A stretch of DNA of 42,336 nucleotides from Caminicella sporogenes DSM 14501 (GTDB lineage Bacteria; Bacillota; Clostridia; Peptostreptococcales; Caminicellaceae), in the NCBI RefSeq assembly GCF_900142285.1, contig NZ_FRAJ01000020.1, forward strand, positions 1-42,336. Direction: 5' to 3'. The position numbers and the translations under genes were made by a program. Under the pieces are notes generated by a model, which was given only the letters and a program-made list of their open reading frames with translations, made no database searches and had not been told where the DNA came from. Position 1 is the stretch's first letter; the number at the start of each line of letters is the position of its first letter. This document shows positions 8,621 through 16,827 of this stretch, one piece after another.

Positions 8621-10231
8621 CTATATTATTTCTTCTCTTTTTAATAATTTCATAGTTTTACCTAAAGCTTCATGTACTTTTAGTTCTTCTTTTTCACTTT
8701 CCCATCTCAATTTGTATTCTACTATCTTTTCACTTGCTTTCTTCCCAATGACTATTCTTACTGGTATTCCCAAAAGGTCTGCATCTTTAAATTTTACTCC
8801 TGCTCTTTCATTTCTATCATCTAAAATCACATCAAAATTAGCACCTTTTAATTCCTCGTATATCTTTTCCCCTAACTGCACTTTTTCTTCATCTTTAATA
8901 CTCAATATAGATACAATTATATGATAAGGAGCAATTTTTATAGGCCATATTATTCCATCTTCATCATGATGTTTTTCAATTACTACACTTAGCAATTTAT
9001 ATATATCAATATAATGATAAATTCCAACTATTTCTCTCGTTTTACCTGAACTGTCTTTATAATTGAAATTTTTAATCTCATTTATTTTCCCTAAATCATA
9101 AAAACCACCTATTTTTACAGCATATTCTCTTACAAAACTTCCACCACATATAGGACATCTATCTTCTTCCTTAACATAGCTTACATCAGCTACAATATCT
9201 GCTTTAAAATCACGCCCTGCTACTACATTTTTAATGTGATAATCTTTTTTATTTGCACCAGCTATAAATAATCCTCCCTTGTATATCTCCCTATCTGCAA
9301 TAATTTTTACACCTTTTAATCCTACAGGGCCAACAAATCCCGTTACTGTATTTAAATCCTTTATATCTTCATCTTCAGCCATTTTTATATCATGAACAGA
9401 AACTTTTAAAACTTTGCTTAATTTGTAAAGATTAAGCTCTCTATCACCCCTTAAAACTACAGCTACTACTTCATCTTCTATTTTCACTAATAATGTTTTA
9501 GCCAAATCTTCCTTTTTAATTCCTAAAAAGTTTTCTAGTTCTTTTATCGTCTTTATATCAGGAGTGTATATTTCCTCTATTTCTGCTTCTTGAACAGAAG
9601 CATTTTCATCTATATTAAAAGATGCAACTTCTTCCAAAGAAGTATAATCACAATCCTTACACTTATATATAACTTTATCTCCCCAATCAGCTTTTACAAC
9701 AAAACTATAACTTATATCACCACTGTTTTTAGGATTATAATCTGACAAACTTAACATTTCTAATCCTATTTCTTTAAACATTTTTTTATAATTTTCTATT
9801 ATTTCACTACACTTGTTTGACAAATCATCATCTTCCTTGTAAAAACTACAACCTCTTAACTCCTTATATTCTTTAGCTCCAAACAAACCTTCTTTTATTC
9901 TTACCTTATCCCTTTTTAAAGTTTGCACATCATAAAGAAAAACTGGAAGTTCCTTGTAAGACTTTATTTCATTCCTAATAGAAAGACTCATATTTTTTAC
10001 AAATTCACTATCATTTGAAAGATAAATTCTTTGAAAACCTAAATTTTCTATTCTTTTTATTAAAAAATCTACTAATTTATCTAAAACTTTAACACCTAAA
10101 GGAAGTACTGTAAAAATGCCGGAATCAATATTTCTAAACATTCCCGATTTTATAAGCAGTTCTTGACTAGACAAATAAAACTCATCATCAATTTTTTTAA
10201 GAGTTTTTCCAACTAATTTACTCATATACAT
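8621..10231 (-). CDS. Degenerate bacterial-type prolyl-tRNA synthetase paralogue with intact editing domain
   Basis: A 536-aa homologue of bacterial ProRS (normally about 570 aa). The N-terminal MSKLVGKTLK and GIFTVLPLGVKVL (motif 1 area, residues 38-50) align. About 40 residues that normally hold the proline-binding LGPTHEE segment are missing between residues 74 and 75. Motif 2 is eroded: the usual FRDExRPRFG...REFxMKDAYSF reads KRDKVRIKEGLFGAKEYKEL (106-125). Motif 3 GIGVxR reads GIYHYIDIYK (403-412), so its ATP-binding Arg is lost. The INS/YbaK-like editing domain (about 225-345: KTLLVK, LRGDRELN, FVGPVGL, GANKKDYH) and the C-terminal anticodon-binding domain (LDDRNERAGVKFKDADLLGI) look intact, as do Cys pairs at 191/194 and 359/362. 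AGGAGAG precedes the ATG. The frame is uninterrupted, so it seems to be under selection. Likely a non-synthesising, possibly editing, protein. Confidence 0.85.
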   Translation of the reverse strand: MYMSKLVGKTLKKIDDEFYLSSQELLIKSGMFRNIDSGIFTVLPLGVKVLDKLVDFLIKRIENLGFQRIYLSNDSEFVKNMSLSIRNEIKSYKELPVFLYDVQTLKRDKVRIKEGLFGAKEYKELRGCSFYKEDDDLSNKCSEIIENYKKMFKEIGLEMLSLSDYNPKNSGDISYSFVVKADWGDKVIYKCKDCDYTSLEEVASFNIDENASVQEAEIEEIYTPDIKTIKELENFLGIKKEDLAKTLLVKIEDEVVAVVLRGDRELNLYKLSKVLKVSVHDIKMAEDEDIKDLNTVTGFVGPVGLKGVKIIADREIYKGGLFIAGANKKDYHIKNVVAGRDFKADIVADVSYVKEEDRCPICGGSFVREYAVKIGGFYDLGKINEIKNFNYKDSSGKTREIVGIYHYIDIYKLLSVVIEKHHDEDGIIWPIKIAPYHIIVSILSIKDEEKVQLGEKIYEELKGANFDVILDDRNERAGVKFKDADLLGIPVRIVIGKKASEKIVEYKLRWESEKEELKVHEALGKTMKLLKREEII

Positions 10232-10380
10232 TTTTCATCTCTCCTATTCTTTTAAAAAATTATAAATTTTTTATATACTTATATAACATATATAGTATTT
10301 TTCTATAATTGTAAATAGATTCCTCTCTTTATATTATAATTTACACAGAATAAATTTTTTTTACAAGGGGGAACTCATAT

Positions 10381-11679
10381 ATGGCAGATTACAGAGAAAT
10401 GTGGAAATCTCTTGATATGGACCTAGAAAAACATGATAAACTATGTGAAGTATTACCTCAATTTTACGAAGAAATATATCTTTCTCAAAAAAATCGTCCA
10501 CAAGGAATGAATTATTTCAACTTTGTAGTATCAGAAGTTCACGGTTTAAGAATAAAAGAATTATTAGAATCCAGAAAAAACAATCGCAAAGTAATAGGGA
10601 GTTTTTGTGTATATGTTCCAGATGAAGTTATTAATGCCGCAGATGCTATAAGTGTTGGATTATGTGGTGGTTCCGATTTTTGGCACCCAGATGGAGAAAA
10701 AGTACTTCCTAGAAATACTTGTCCATTAGTTAAAGCTTCTATTGGAGCCAAAATCAGTGCTACATGTCCATATTTCCAATCCTGCGACCTTTTAGTTGGA
10801 GAAACTACTTGCGATGGTAAGAAAAAAGCTTGGGAAATATTAAGCGAATATACTCCTATTCATGTAATGGACTTGCCTCAAATGAAAAGAGAAAAAGATA
10901 ATCTGCACTGGCAAGACGAAATAAAAATATTTATTGATAAAATAGAAAATCTAACTGGCAATAAAATTAATGAAGAAAATCTAGCTGAAGGCATAAAATT
11001 AATTAATGAAAAACGTAGAGTTTTAAAAAGACTCTATGAATTTAGAAAATTTGACAAACTACCTATAAGTGGAAAAGATGTACTTTTAATATCTCAAATT
11101 GCATTTTACGATGACCCTAAAAGATTTATTGAAAAGACCAATGAATTATGTGATGAATTAGAAAAAAGAGTTCAAAATGGAATATCTGTCTTTGAAGAAA
11201 ATACTCCTAGAATCCTTATAACTGGAACTCCTATGGCCATTCCCAACTGGAAACTTCACCATATTATTGAAAGCAGTGGTGGTGCAGTTGTATGCGAAGA
11301 AACTTGTACAGGCACTAGATATTTTGAAAATTTAGTTGATGAAAATGGAAAAACTTTAGATGAACAAATAAAAGCTCTATCCGATAGATATTTAAATATA
11401 AACTGTGCATGTTTTACTCCTAACAAAGGAAGAATTGATGATATATTAAGACTTTATAAAGAGTATAATGCTGATGGCATTGTTTACTTTACTCTACCTT
11501 TCTGTACTACATACGCTACTGAATTTAAAAAAGTTAAAGATGCTCTTGATAAAAAAGGAATTCCCGTTATCATGATTGAAACTGATTACGGTTTGCAAGA
11601 CGCTGGACAAATTAAGACTAGATTAGAAGCCTTTTTTGAAATGTTAGAAACTAACAAAAAAGTAGCTGTTACAAAATAA
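10381..11679 (+). CDS. Double-cubane-cluster anaerobic reductase (2-hydroxyacyl-CoA dehydratase family, YjiM-like)
   Basis: A 432-aa protein of the HgdB/BcrB/DCCP superfamily. Such proteins carry an [8Fe-9S] double-cubane cluster and perform low-potential, ATP-driven reductions of small molecules; the natural substrate is unknown. Conserved Cys contexts are GLCGGSDFWHPDGEKVLPRN, NTCPLVKA, SATCPYFQSCDLLVGETTCD, EETCTGTRYFE, INCACFTPN and LPFCTTYATEF. It is followed by a DUF3343 protein and an activase, the arrangement known for this family. AAGGGGGAACTCAT precedes the ATG. It is on the plus strand inside an otherwise minus-strand housekeeping cluster, which suggests insertion. Weak divergent promoter-like elements lie at 10260-10340. 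Confidence 0.88.
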   Translation: MADYREMWKSLDMDLEKHDKLCEVLPQFYEEIYLSQKNRPQGMNYFNFVVSEVHGLRIKELLESRKNNRKVIGSFCVYVPDEVINAADAISVGLCGGSDFWHPDGEKVLPRNTCPLVKASIGAKISATCPYFQSCDLLVGETTCDGKKKAWEILSEYTPIHVMDLPQMKREKDNLHWQDEIKIFIDKIENLTGNKINEENLAEGIKLINEKRRVLKRLYEFRKFDKLPISGKDVLLISQIAFYDDPKRFIEKTNELCDELEKRVQNGISVFEENTPRILITGTPMAIPNWKLHHIIESSGGAVVCEETCTGTRYFENLVDENGKTLDEQIKALSDRYLNINCACFTPNKGRIDDILRLYKEYNADGIVYFTLPFCTTYATEFKKVKDALDKKGIPVIMIETDYGLQDAGQIKTRLEAFFEMLETNKKVAVTK

Positions 11680-11698
11680 AACAATACAAGGTGATTTA

Positions 11699-11956
11699 AT
11701 GAAAGAACTTGAAACCTATATATTATTTCCCAGTCATACTGATGGATTAGCTCTTGAAAAAATTTTAAAAAGTAATAACATAGAATATACCATCGTTCCT
11801 ACTCCTAGAACACTTAGCAAATGCTGTGGTATATCATTAAAAATCAATCCAAAAGATAAAGACATAGTTGAAAATCTTCTGCTAAATAACCCTTCCATAG
11901 ACTATGAAGGTATATACACACTGAAAAAAAAGAAAAATAGTTTATTTAATTTTTAA
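11699..11956 (+). CDS. DUF3343 small protein (putative Se/S-carrier-like)
   Basis: An 85-aa DUF3343 family protein. Family members have a short ferredoxin-like alpha/beta fold and occur beside double-cubane-cluster reductases and selenium/sulfur metabolism genes. The features typical of the family are visible: the start (YILFPSHTDGLALEKILKS) and PTPRTLSKCCGISLKI, whose adjacent cysteines are the probable functional site. It lies 19 nt after the reductase with an AAGGTG site. The biochemical role is unproven. Confidence 0.82.
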   Translation: MKELETYILFPSHTDGLALEKILKSNNIEYTIVPTPRTLSKCCGISLKINPKDKDIVENLLLNNPSIDYEGIYTLKKKKNSLFNF

Positions 11957-12030
11957 ATCAAATTGTTAAAAATAAAGATATTTATTCCTTGCAATTCAAA
12001 TTGTTTTTTAAATCTATAGGAGGATTTGTA

Positions 12031-12801
12031 ATGTATTCAGTTGGTATTGATTCTGGCTCTATTGCAACAAAAGCTGTTTTATTCAATGGAAATATTGTAG
12101 AAAAAGTCATTATACCTACAGGTTGGAGTCCTAAAAAAGCTTCTGAAAATGTCTTAAATATTTTGATAGAAAAAAGTTCTATAAAAAAAAGCGATATAAA
12201 ATTAATAATAGGAACAGGATACGGTAGAATATCTATGCCTTTTGCAGATAAAAAAATTACTGAAATAACTTGTCATGCAAAAGGAGCTTATTTTTTAAAT
12301 GATAAAGTTCGAACTATTTTAGATATAGGTGGACAAGATAGCAAAGTCATAAGTTTAGATGATAATGGAAACGTAATAGATTTTATTATGAATGACAAAT
12401 GTGCAGCAGGCACAGGTAGATTTCTTCAAGTTATGGCAAATGTACTGGGAATAGAAGTAGAATCTTTTGATGAAATTATTCATAATGTAAAACCAGAACC
12501 TATAACTAGTATGTGCACAGTATTTGCAGAATCAGAAGTTATTAGTCTTTTAGCAAAAGGTATAGACAAAAATAAATTAGCTTCAGGTATAGCTCACTCT
12601 ATTGCCAATAAAGGCACTGCTATGTTAAATAAAATTAAGCTTAAAAACGCTATTGCCTTTACTGGTGGTGTAGCAAAATCAAAAATTATAAAATCAATAA
12701 TTGAAGAAAAAATAAAACAGCCACTTTATTCTCCTCCAGACTCTCAAATAATAGGAGCATTAGGTGCTGCTGTAATAGGTTGGAATATGATAAATAAATA
12801 A
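12031..12801 (+). CDS. ATP-dependent activase/reductase of the double-cubane-cluster protein (HgdC/YjiL-like)
   Basis: A 256-aa ASKHA-fold ATPase of the BadF/BadG/HgdC family. It is a homodimer that binds one [4Fe-4S] cluster and uses ATP to push an electron onto its partner. Visible are the phosphate-1 motif GIDSGSIATKAVLF, the helix-cluster-helix segment MNDKCAAGTGRFLQVMA, a second Cys in TSMCTVFAESEVISLLAKG, and the adenosine motif AFTGGVAKS. Start ATG 12031 follows TAGGAGGATTTGTA. A longer frame to 11989 has no site. It completes the three-gene module and is followed by a strong hairpin terminator. Confidence 0.92.
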   Translation: MYSVGIDSGSIATKAVLFNGNIVEKVIIPTGWSPKKASENVLNILIEKSSIKKSDIKLIIGTGYGRISMPFADKKITEITCHAKGAYFLNDKVRTILDIGGQDSKVISLDDNGNVIDFIMNDKCAAGTGRFLQVMANVLGIEVESFDEIIHNVKPEPITSMCTVFAESEVISLLAKGIDKNKLASGIAHSIANKGTAMLNKIKLKNAIAFTGGVAKSKIIKSIIEEKIKQPLYSPPDSQIIGALGAAVIGWNMINK

Positions 12802-12864
12802 ATAAGGCTCATATTAATAAATTAATTTAAATACTTTTTAATAAAAATTAAGAATTTAAAATTT

Positions 12865-12918
12865 TTAAGAATTAAGAGTTATATTGACCTTAATAGCTCT
12901 TAATTCTTAATTATTTTT
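12865..12918 (+). terminator. Terminator after the double-cubane-cluster operon
   Basis: A perfect 14-bp inverted repeat (12865-12878 with 12897-12910, core AAGAATTAAGAG) is followed on the plus strand by TTATTTTTTG. It separates the plus-strand module from the convergent minus-strand cysteine-rich gene. Confidence 0.75.
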
Positions 12919-12961
12919 TGTAACTTTTTTATTATTTAAAATTACAAAGACATATCATTTA

Positions 12962-13222
12962 CTATTCTCTTTCACTTGCCTTTTCTATTACCTCACCCAT
13001 CTTTGACATTATATAATCATATCCTCCCTCTGAATGCGGTATCATACAATCACTGCAGTCTTTTATACCATTAGTATATTTAAAATTACCTCCACAATTT
13101 TCTCCAAGCATATATAAAGGACAAAAACAAAATAGACAGTTAAACTTTGACTTATCTTTTACATTATGACATGGAAAATATTCACATTTAGTATTTTGTA
13201 CAAACTTATAATTTTCACTCAT
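12962..13222 (-). CDS. Cysteine-rich small-domain protein
   Basis: An 86-aa protein with nine cysteines, matching the 'cysteine-rich small domain' family (PF04071 type), often found in anaerobes near cobalamin genes or reductases. The Cys pattern is TKCEYFPCHN, NCLFCFCPLY, NCGG, and DCSDCMIPHSEGGYDYIMSK; the last is the family hallmark. It probably binds a metal or Fe-S cluster. A GGGGGAGAA site precedes the ATG. It lies convergent to the double-cubane module and downstream of proS. Function unknown. Confidence 0.82.
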   Translation of the reverse strand: MSENYKFVQNTKCEYFPCHNVKDKSKFNCLFCFCPLYMLGENCGGNFKYTNGIKDCSDCMIPHSEGGYDYIMSKMGEVIEKASERE

Positions 13223-13252
13223 AAATTCTCCCCCTATTATATAAAATATATT

Positions 13253-13295
13253 AATACAAGGTACAAAGGTTTAATTTTCCTAAGTACCTTGTATT
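13253..13295 (-). terminator. Hairpin after proS (possible terminator)
   Basis: A 12-bp perfect inverted repeat (AATACAAGGTAC / GTACCTTGTATT) with an 18-nt loop lies just after the proS stop and before the cysteine-rich gene. The following minus-strand sequence (AATATATTTTAT) is only moderately T-rich, so termination is likely but may be incomplete. Confidence 0.55.
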
Positions 13296-13309
13296 TTACT
13301 GTTTAATTA

Positions 13310-14755
13310 TTAATATGCTTTAGCAACATAAACCATGTGTTTTGCTTTTTTTCCACAAAAATGACATTTATCTCCGAGGTCTTCTTGCTTAAATGGTATA
13401 CATCTTATTGTAGCACCTGTTTCTGCTTTAAGATTATCTTCACATTCTCTTTCTCCACACCACATAGCTTTAGCAAATCCAAGTTTTTCAGTCATCTTTT
13501 TCTTCAAATCTTCAAAATCTTCAATATAATAAGTATTTTCATCCCTATGTTTTCTTGCTCTTTCAAGCATATCATTATGAATTGTATCTAATAAATTTAA
13601 TATTGAATCTGCTAATCCGTCCATTGAAATTGACTGCTTTTCTAAAGTATCTCTTCTCACAGCCATAACTTGATTGTTTTGTATATCTCTTGGTCCTATT
13701 TCTATACGAACAGGTACACCTTTCATTTCATATTCATTAAATTTCCAACCTGGTGAATAATTTTCATTGTCATCAAGTTCTACTCTTACTCCCACATCTT
13801 GAAGAAGCTTTTTAAGCTCATAAGCCTTATCTAAAACTCCTTCTTTATGTTGAGCTATAGGTATAATAACCACTTGAATAGGTGCTACTCTTGGTGGTAG
13901 TACTAATCCTCTATTATCTCCATGAACCATTATTAATCCACCTATTAATCTTGTAGATACACCCCATGAAGTATGATAAGGATTCTGTAAATCTCCATTC
14001 CTATCTAAGAAAGTAATTTCAAAAGCCTTTGTAAAATGCTGACCTAAATTATGAGATGTACCAGCTTGAAGAGCCTTACCATCATGCATAAGTGCTTCCA
14101 TAGTATAAGTAGCATGAGCACCTGCAAATTTTTCCTTATCACTCTTTCTACCTGTAATTACAGGCATAGCTAATAAATTTTCTGCCATTTCTCTATAAAT
14201 TTCTAATATTCTCAATGTTTCTTCTTGAGCCTCTTCTTCTGTTTCATGAAGAGTATGTCCTTCCTGCCATAAAAACTCAGAAGTTCTTAAAAATGGTCTA
14301 GTACTCTTTTCCCATCTTACAACACTACACCATTGATTATATAAATATGGAAGTTCTCTATAAGATTTCAACCACTTTGCATACATTGAACAGATTATAG
14401 TTTCCGAAGTAGGTCTAACACATAATCTTTCTGCTAACTTTTCCTTTCCTCCATGAGTTACCCAAGCTACTTCAGGTGCAAAACCTTCAACATGTTCAGC
14501 TTCTTTTTTCAGTAAACTTTCAGGTATAAGTAGTGGAAAATAACAATTTTTATGTCCAGTTTCTTTAAATTTCTTATCAAGATAGTTTTGAATATTTTCC
14601 CAAATAGCATATCCATATGGCTTAATAACCATAAACCCCTTAACTGGTGAATAATCTACTAAGTCAGTCTTTAAAATAACATCTGTGTACCACTGAGGAA
14701 AATCTACTTCCATAGCCGTAATTTCTTTAACAAACTCCTTATCATTTTTACTCAT
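13310..14755 (-). CDS. proS: Prolyl-tRNA synthetase, archaeal/eukaryotic type (no editing insertion)
   Basis: A 481-aa class II synthetase that charges tRNA-Pro, of the shorter type shared with archaea and some bacteria. Motif 1 region: [20 protein letters not shown]. The proline-binding and motif 2 region is intact: [35 protein letters not shown] and [10 protein letters not shown]. Motif 3 region: [19 protein letters not shown]. The C-terminal extension with Cys residues ([28 protein letters not shown]) is typical of this type. There is no INS editing domain. AAGGAGGATTTTTAGT precedes the ATG. Expression is under a proline T-box. Confidence 0.97.
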   Translation of the reverse strand: MSKNDKEFVKEITAMEVDFPQWYTDVILKTDLVDYSPVKGFMVIKPYGYAIWENIQNYLDKKFKETGHKNCYFPLLIPESLLKKEAEHVEGFAPEVAWVTHGGKEKLAERLCVRPTSETIICSMYAKWLKSYRELPYLYNQWCSVVRWEKSTRPFLRTSEFLWQEGHTLHETEEEAQEETLRILEIYREMAENLLAMPVITGRKSDKEKFAGAHATYTMEALMHDGKALQAGTSHNLGQHFTKAFEITFLDRNGDLQNPYHTSWGVSTRLIGGLIMVHGDNRGLVLPPRVAPIQVVIIPIAQHKEGVLDKAYELKKLLQDVGVRVELDDNENYSPGWKFNEYEMKGVPVRIEIGPRDIQNNQVMAVRRDTLEKQSISMDGLADSILNLLDTIHNDMLERARKHRDENTYYIEDFEDLKKKMTEKLGFAKAMWCGERECEDNLKAETGATIRCIPFKQEDLGDKCHFCGKKAKHMVYVAKAY

Positions 14756-15333
14756 ACTAAAAATCCTCCTTATTATTTTTTAATTTTAATCTGATTTTCA
14801 TAGACTCATTTTAAATTTGTTTAATAAATTTTTAAATATGTTTTTAACTTTATAATCTCTCATTTTAGAGTTATAAAAGGCCTTTTCACAACTCTGAACT
14901 TTAACTAATTCCTACTCTAAAACTTTACATCTTTTCATATATTTATTTTAGCTTTAGCTGAAAATTTTAATTTCTCACAAAAACTCACAATAAAAATAAA
15001 AACCTTCATCTCTTATTTAGAGACGAAGGTATTCTCGCGGTACCACTCTAATTAATCTAGTATCAACTACTAGATTCCCTCTTAGCGATGATAACGGTAT
15101 CGCAACCGTATGACTTATTATTCGTCATAAGCTCTGGGACGGGTTCGAAATGCATATATCCTGTGAAATCTTCCAGCCAATGGATTTCACTCTCTGTAGG
15201 CATCATCATTTCTACTATTTCCCTTCATAACCAAAATCAATATAAAATTATTTGAGTTCTCAAAAGACTCTTAATTTCTAACTTTTAAAAATTATGTCTG
15301 ATTTTTTGTTTTGTTAATATAATATATAAAATA
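14756..15333. other. Long intergenic region upstream of proS
   Basis: This 578-bp stretch contains the proline T-box (14991-15232) and its promoter (15319-15347). It also holds about 230 bp of AT-rich untranslated leader between the T-box terminator and the proS ribosome binding site. That part has a weak hairpin near 14850-14876. No coding frame with a ribosome binding site was seen. Confidence 0.7.
14991..15232 (-). promoter_or_regulatory. T-box leader, proline-specific, controlling proS
   Basis: Minus strand: T-box core GTGGTACCGCGAG overlapped by a terminator stem (ACCTTCGTCTCT ... AGAGATGAAGGT, 15002-15030) followed by TTTTTATTTTTATT. The discriminator-pairing base is U (TGGT), which fits the A73 of tRNA-Pro. 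The likely specifier is a CCC/CCG proline triplet in CGAACCCGTCC at about 15139-15147. This ties expression of the archaeal-type ProRS to uncharged tRNA-Pro. Confidence 0.9.
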
Positions 15334-15347
15334 TTATATTTTGTCAA
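15319..15347 (-). promoter_or_regulatory. Promoter for the proline T-box / proS transcript
   Basis: Minus-strand TTGACA (15342-15347) and TATTAT (15319-15324) have a 17-nt spacer. The -35 element is embedded in the last codons of ispF, so proS has its own promoter starting within the end of the upstream gene. Confidence 0.78.
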
Positions 15348-15807
15348 CAGAAACAATAGCTTGAGCAGCTATTCCCTCTCCCGTTCCAGTAAATCCAAGA
15401 CCTTCAGTAGTTGTAGCCTTAATATTTATAGAGTCTTTATCAATACTTAAAGTATTTGCAATATTTTTTCTCATATCTTCTATATAAGGAGCCATTTTAG
15501 GCTTTTGAGCTATAATCACAGCATCAATATTATTTACCCTATATCCTTTTTCTTTCAATCTATTATTAACTTTACTAAGAAGTTTTATACTTGATATTCC
15601 TTTATATCTGTTATCTGTATCCGGAAAAAGCTTTCCAATATCTCCTAAAGCTACTGCCCCCAACATAGCATCTTTGATTGCATGAAGTAAAACATCCGCA
15701 TCTGAATGTCCTAAAAGTCCTTTTTGATATGGAATATCAACACCACCAAGTATAAGTTTTCTTCCTTCAACTAATCTATGCACATCATAGCCAATTCCTA
15801 CTCTCAT
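15334..15807 (-). CDS. ispF: 2-C-methyl-D-erythritol 2,4-cyclodiphosphate synthase
   Basis: A 157-aa IspF, the trimeric metal-dependent enzyme that cyclises CDP-ME 2-phosphate in the MEP isoprenoid pathway. The start [20 protein letters not shown] carries the metal-binding Asp and His. [20 protein letters not shown] supplies the third His, and the C terminus has [20 protein letters not shown]. It follows ispD by 65 nt; the gap contains a 16-bp palindrome. Confidence 0.97.
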   Translation of the reverse strand: MRVGIGYDVHRLVEGRKLILGGVDIPYQKGLLGHSDADVLLHAIKDAMLGAVALGDIGKLFPDTDNRYKGISSIKLLSKVNNRLKEKGYRVNNIDAVIIAQKPKMAPYIEDMRKNIANTLSIDKDSINIKATTTEGLGFTGTGEGIAAQAIVSVDKI

Positions 15808-15846
15808 ATTTTTTTCACACTCCTTATAAAATAAATATATTCGACC

Positions 15847-15862
15847 TATTTCCCGGGAAATA
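15847..15862. repeat. Perfect 16-bp palindrome between ispD and ispF
   Basis: TATTTCCCGGGAAATA is an exact palindrome in the 65-nt ispD-ispF gap. Its CCCGGG core stands out in very AT-rich DNA. It could be an operator or a short RNA hairpin; no regulator is recognised. Confidence 0.5.
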
Positions 15863-15872
15863 AAAACTTTTT

Positions 15873-16583
15873 TTATATTTTCGACTTTCTTCTGTTCAAA
15901 ATTGCTTCCCCTAATATTAAATCTTCAGGAGTAGTTATTTTTATATTATCATAATTTCCTTCTATCATTTTTACTCTATGTCCAAGTCTTTCGACCAATA
16001 CACAATCATCAGTTCCCAAATAATTATCTTCTATTGCTTTTTCATGTGCTTTAATTAAAATATCATAATTAAATACTTGAGGTGTTTGTATTCCCCATAA
16101 TTTACTTCTATCTGGTGTATCTATAATATAACTATTTTCATCTACAACTTTTATAGTATCCTTTACTGGTACACCCACTCCAACCGCCTTATTTTTTAAA
16201 GCTTCACATATACTCTTTTCTATAACATCTGCAGTTACAAAAGGTCTTGCTCCATCGTGAACAACAACAATTTGTGCATTTTTATTTACAAACTTCAACC
16301 CATTATACACAGATTCTTGTCTTTCTCTTCCACCAGAAACTAATATTATTTTTTTTCTAAATTCGTATCTATTTAATATTTTTTCTCTACAAAACTCTAT
16401 TTCATCTTCCTTTAATATTAAAATTATCTCATTAATGTATTTTATTTTATCAAATACTTCTAACGTATGTATCAATATTGGTTTTCCATCAAGTTCAAGA
16501 TACTGCTTATTTATTCTACTTTTCATTCTCTTACCTTGTCCGGCAGCAGCTATAATAGCAGAAACAAACACTTTATTAAGCAT
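15873..16583 (-). CDS. ispD: 2-C-methyl-D-erythritol 4-phosphate cytidylyltransferase
   Basis: A 236-aa nucleotidyltransferase of the MEP pathway that transfers CMP from CTP to MEP. The CTP-binding loop is [20 protein letters not shown], and [20 protein letters not shown] and [20 protein letters not shown] are family signatures. Length is normal. It is followed by ispF and preceded by a gap after the yacL terminator, so ispD probably starts a new transcript. Confidence 0.96.
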   Translation of the reverse strand: MLNKVFVSAIIAAAGQGKRMKSRINKQYLELDGKPILIHTLEVFDKIKYINEIILILKEDEIEFCREKILNRYEFRKKIILVSGGRERQESVYNGLKFVNKNAQIVVVHDGARPFVTADVIEKSICEALKNKAVGVGVPVKDTIKVVDENSYIIDTPDRSKLWGIQTPQVFNYDILIKAHEKAIEDNYLGTDDCVLVERLGHRVKMIEGNYDNIKITTPEDLILGEAILNRRKSKI

Positions 16584-16790
16584 AAATCCTTATCTCCTAT
16601 CTTTAATTTTATTATTGCAAAAAATAAAGTTAGCAACTTTTCACCCAATTTTAATATTAAATTTATTTTAGAGTAATAGTCAATAGTTAACAACAAATAC
16701 TTTCTAATATTTCTTCAAGTTTTTTAATTCTCATCAATTTATTTAAATAATTTTATTTTTTACAAAAAATATTTGAAATTTTTTAATTAT

Positions 16791-16825
16791 AAAAAAACAG
16801 AGTCTGACGAAATATTCGCCAGACT
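16791..16825 (-). terminator. Intrinsic terminator after yacL
   Basis: On the minus strand AGTCTG-G-CGAA / TTCG-T-CAGACT forms an 11-bp stem (one G-U pair) with a tiny loop, followed by CTGTTTTTTT. It begins 3 nt after the yacL stop. Confidence 0.88.
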
Positions 16826-16827
16826 TT

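Noticed and set aside
8621-10231. Pseudo-ProRS as a broken pseudogene
   Set aside because: No stop or frameshift, a good ribosome binding site, and conserved editing and anticodon domains argue for a maintained gene rather than a decaying one.
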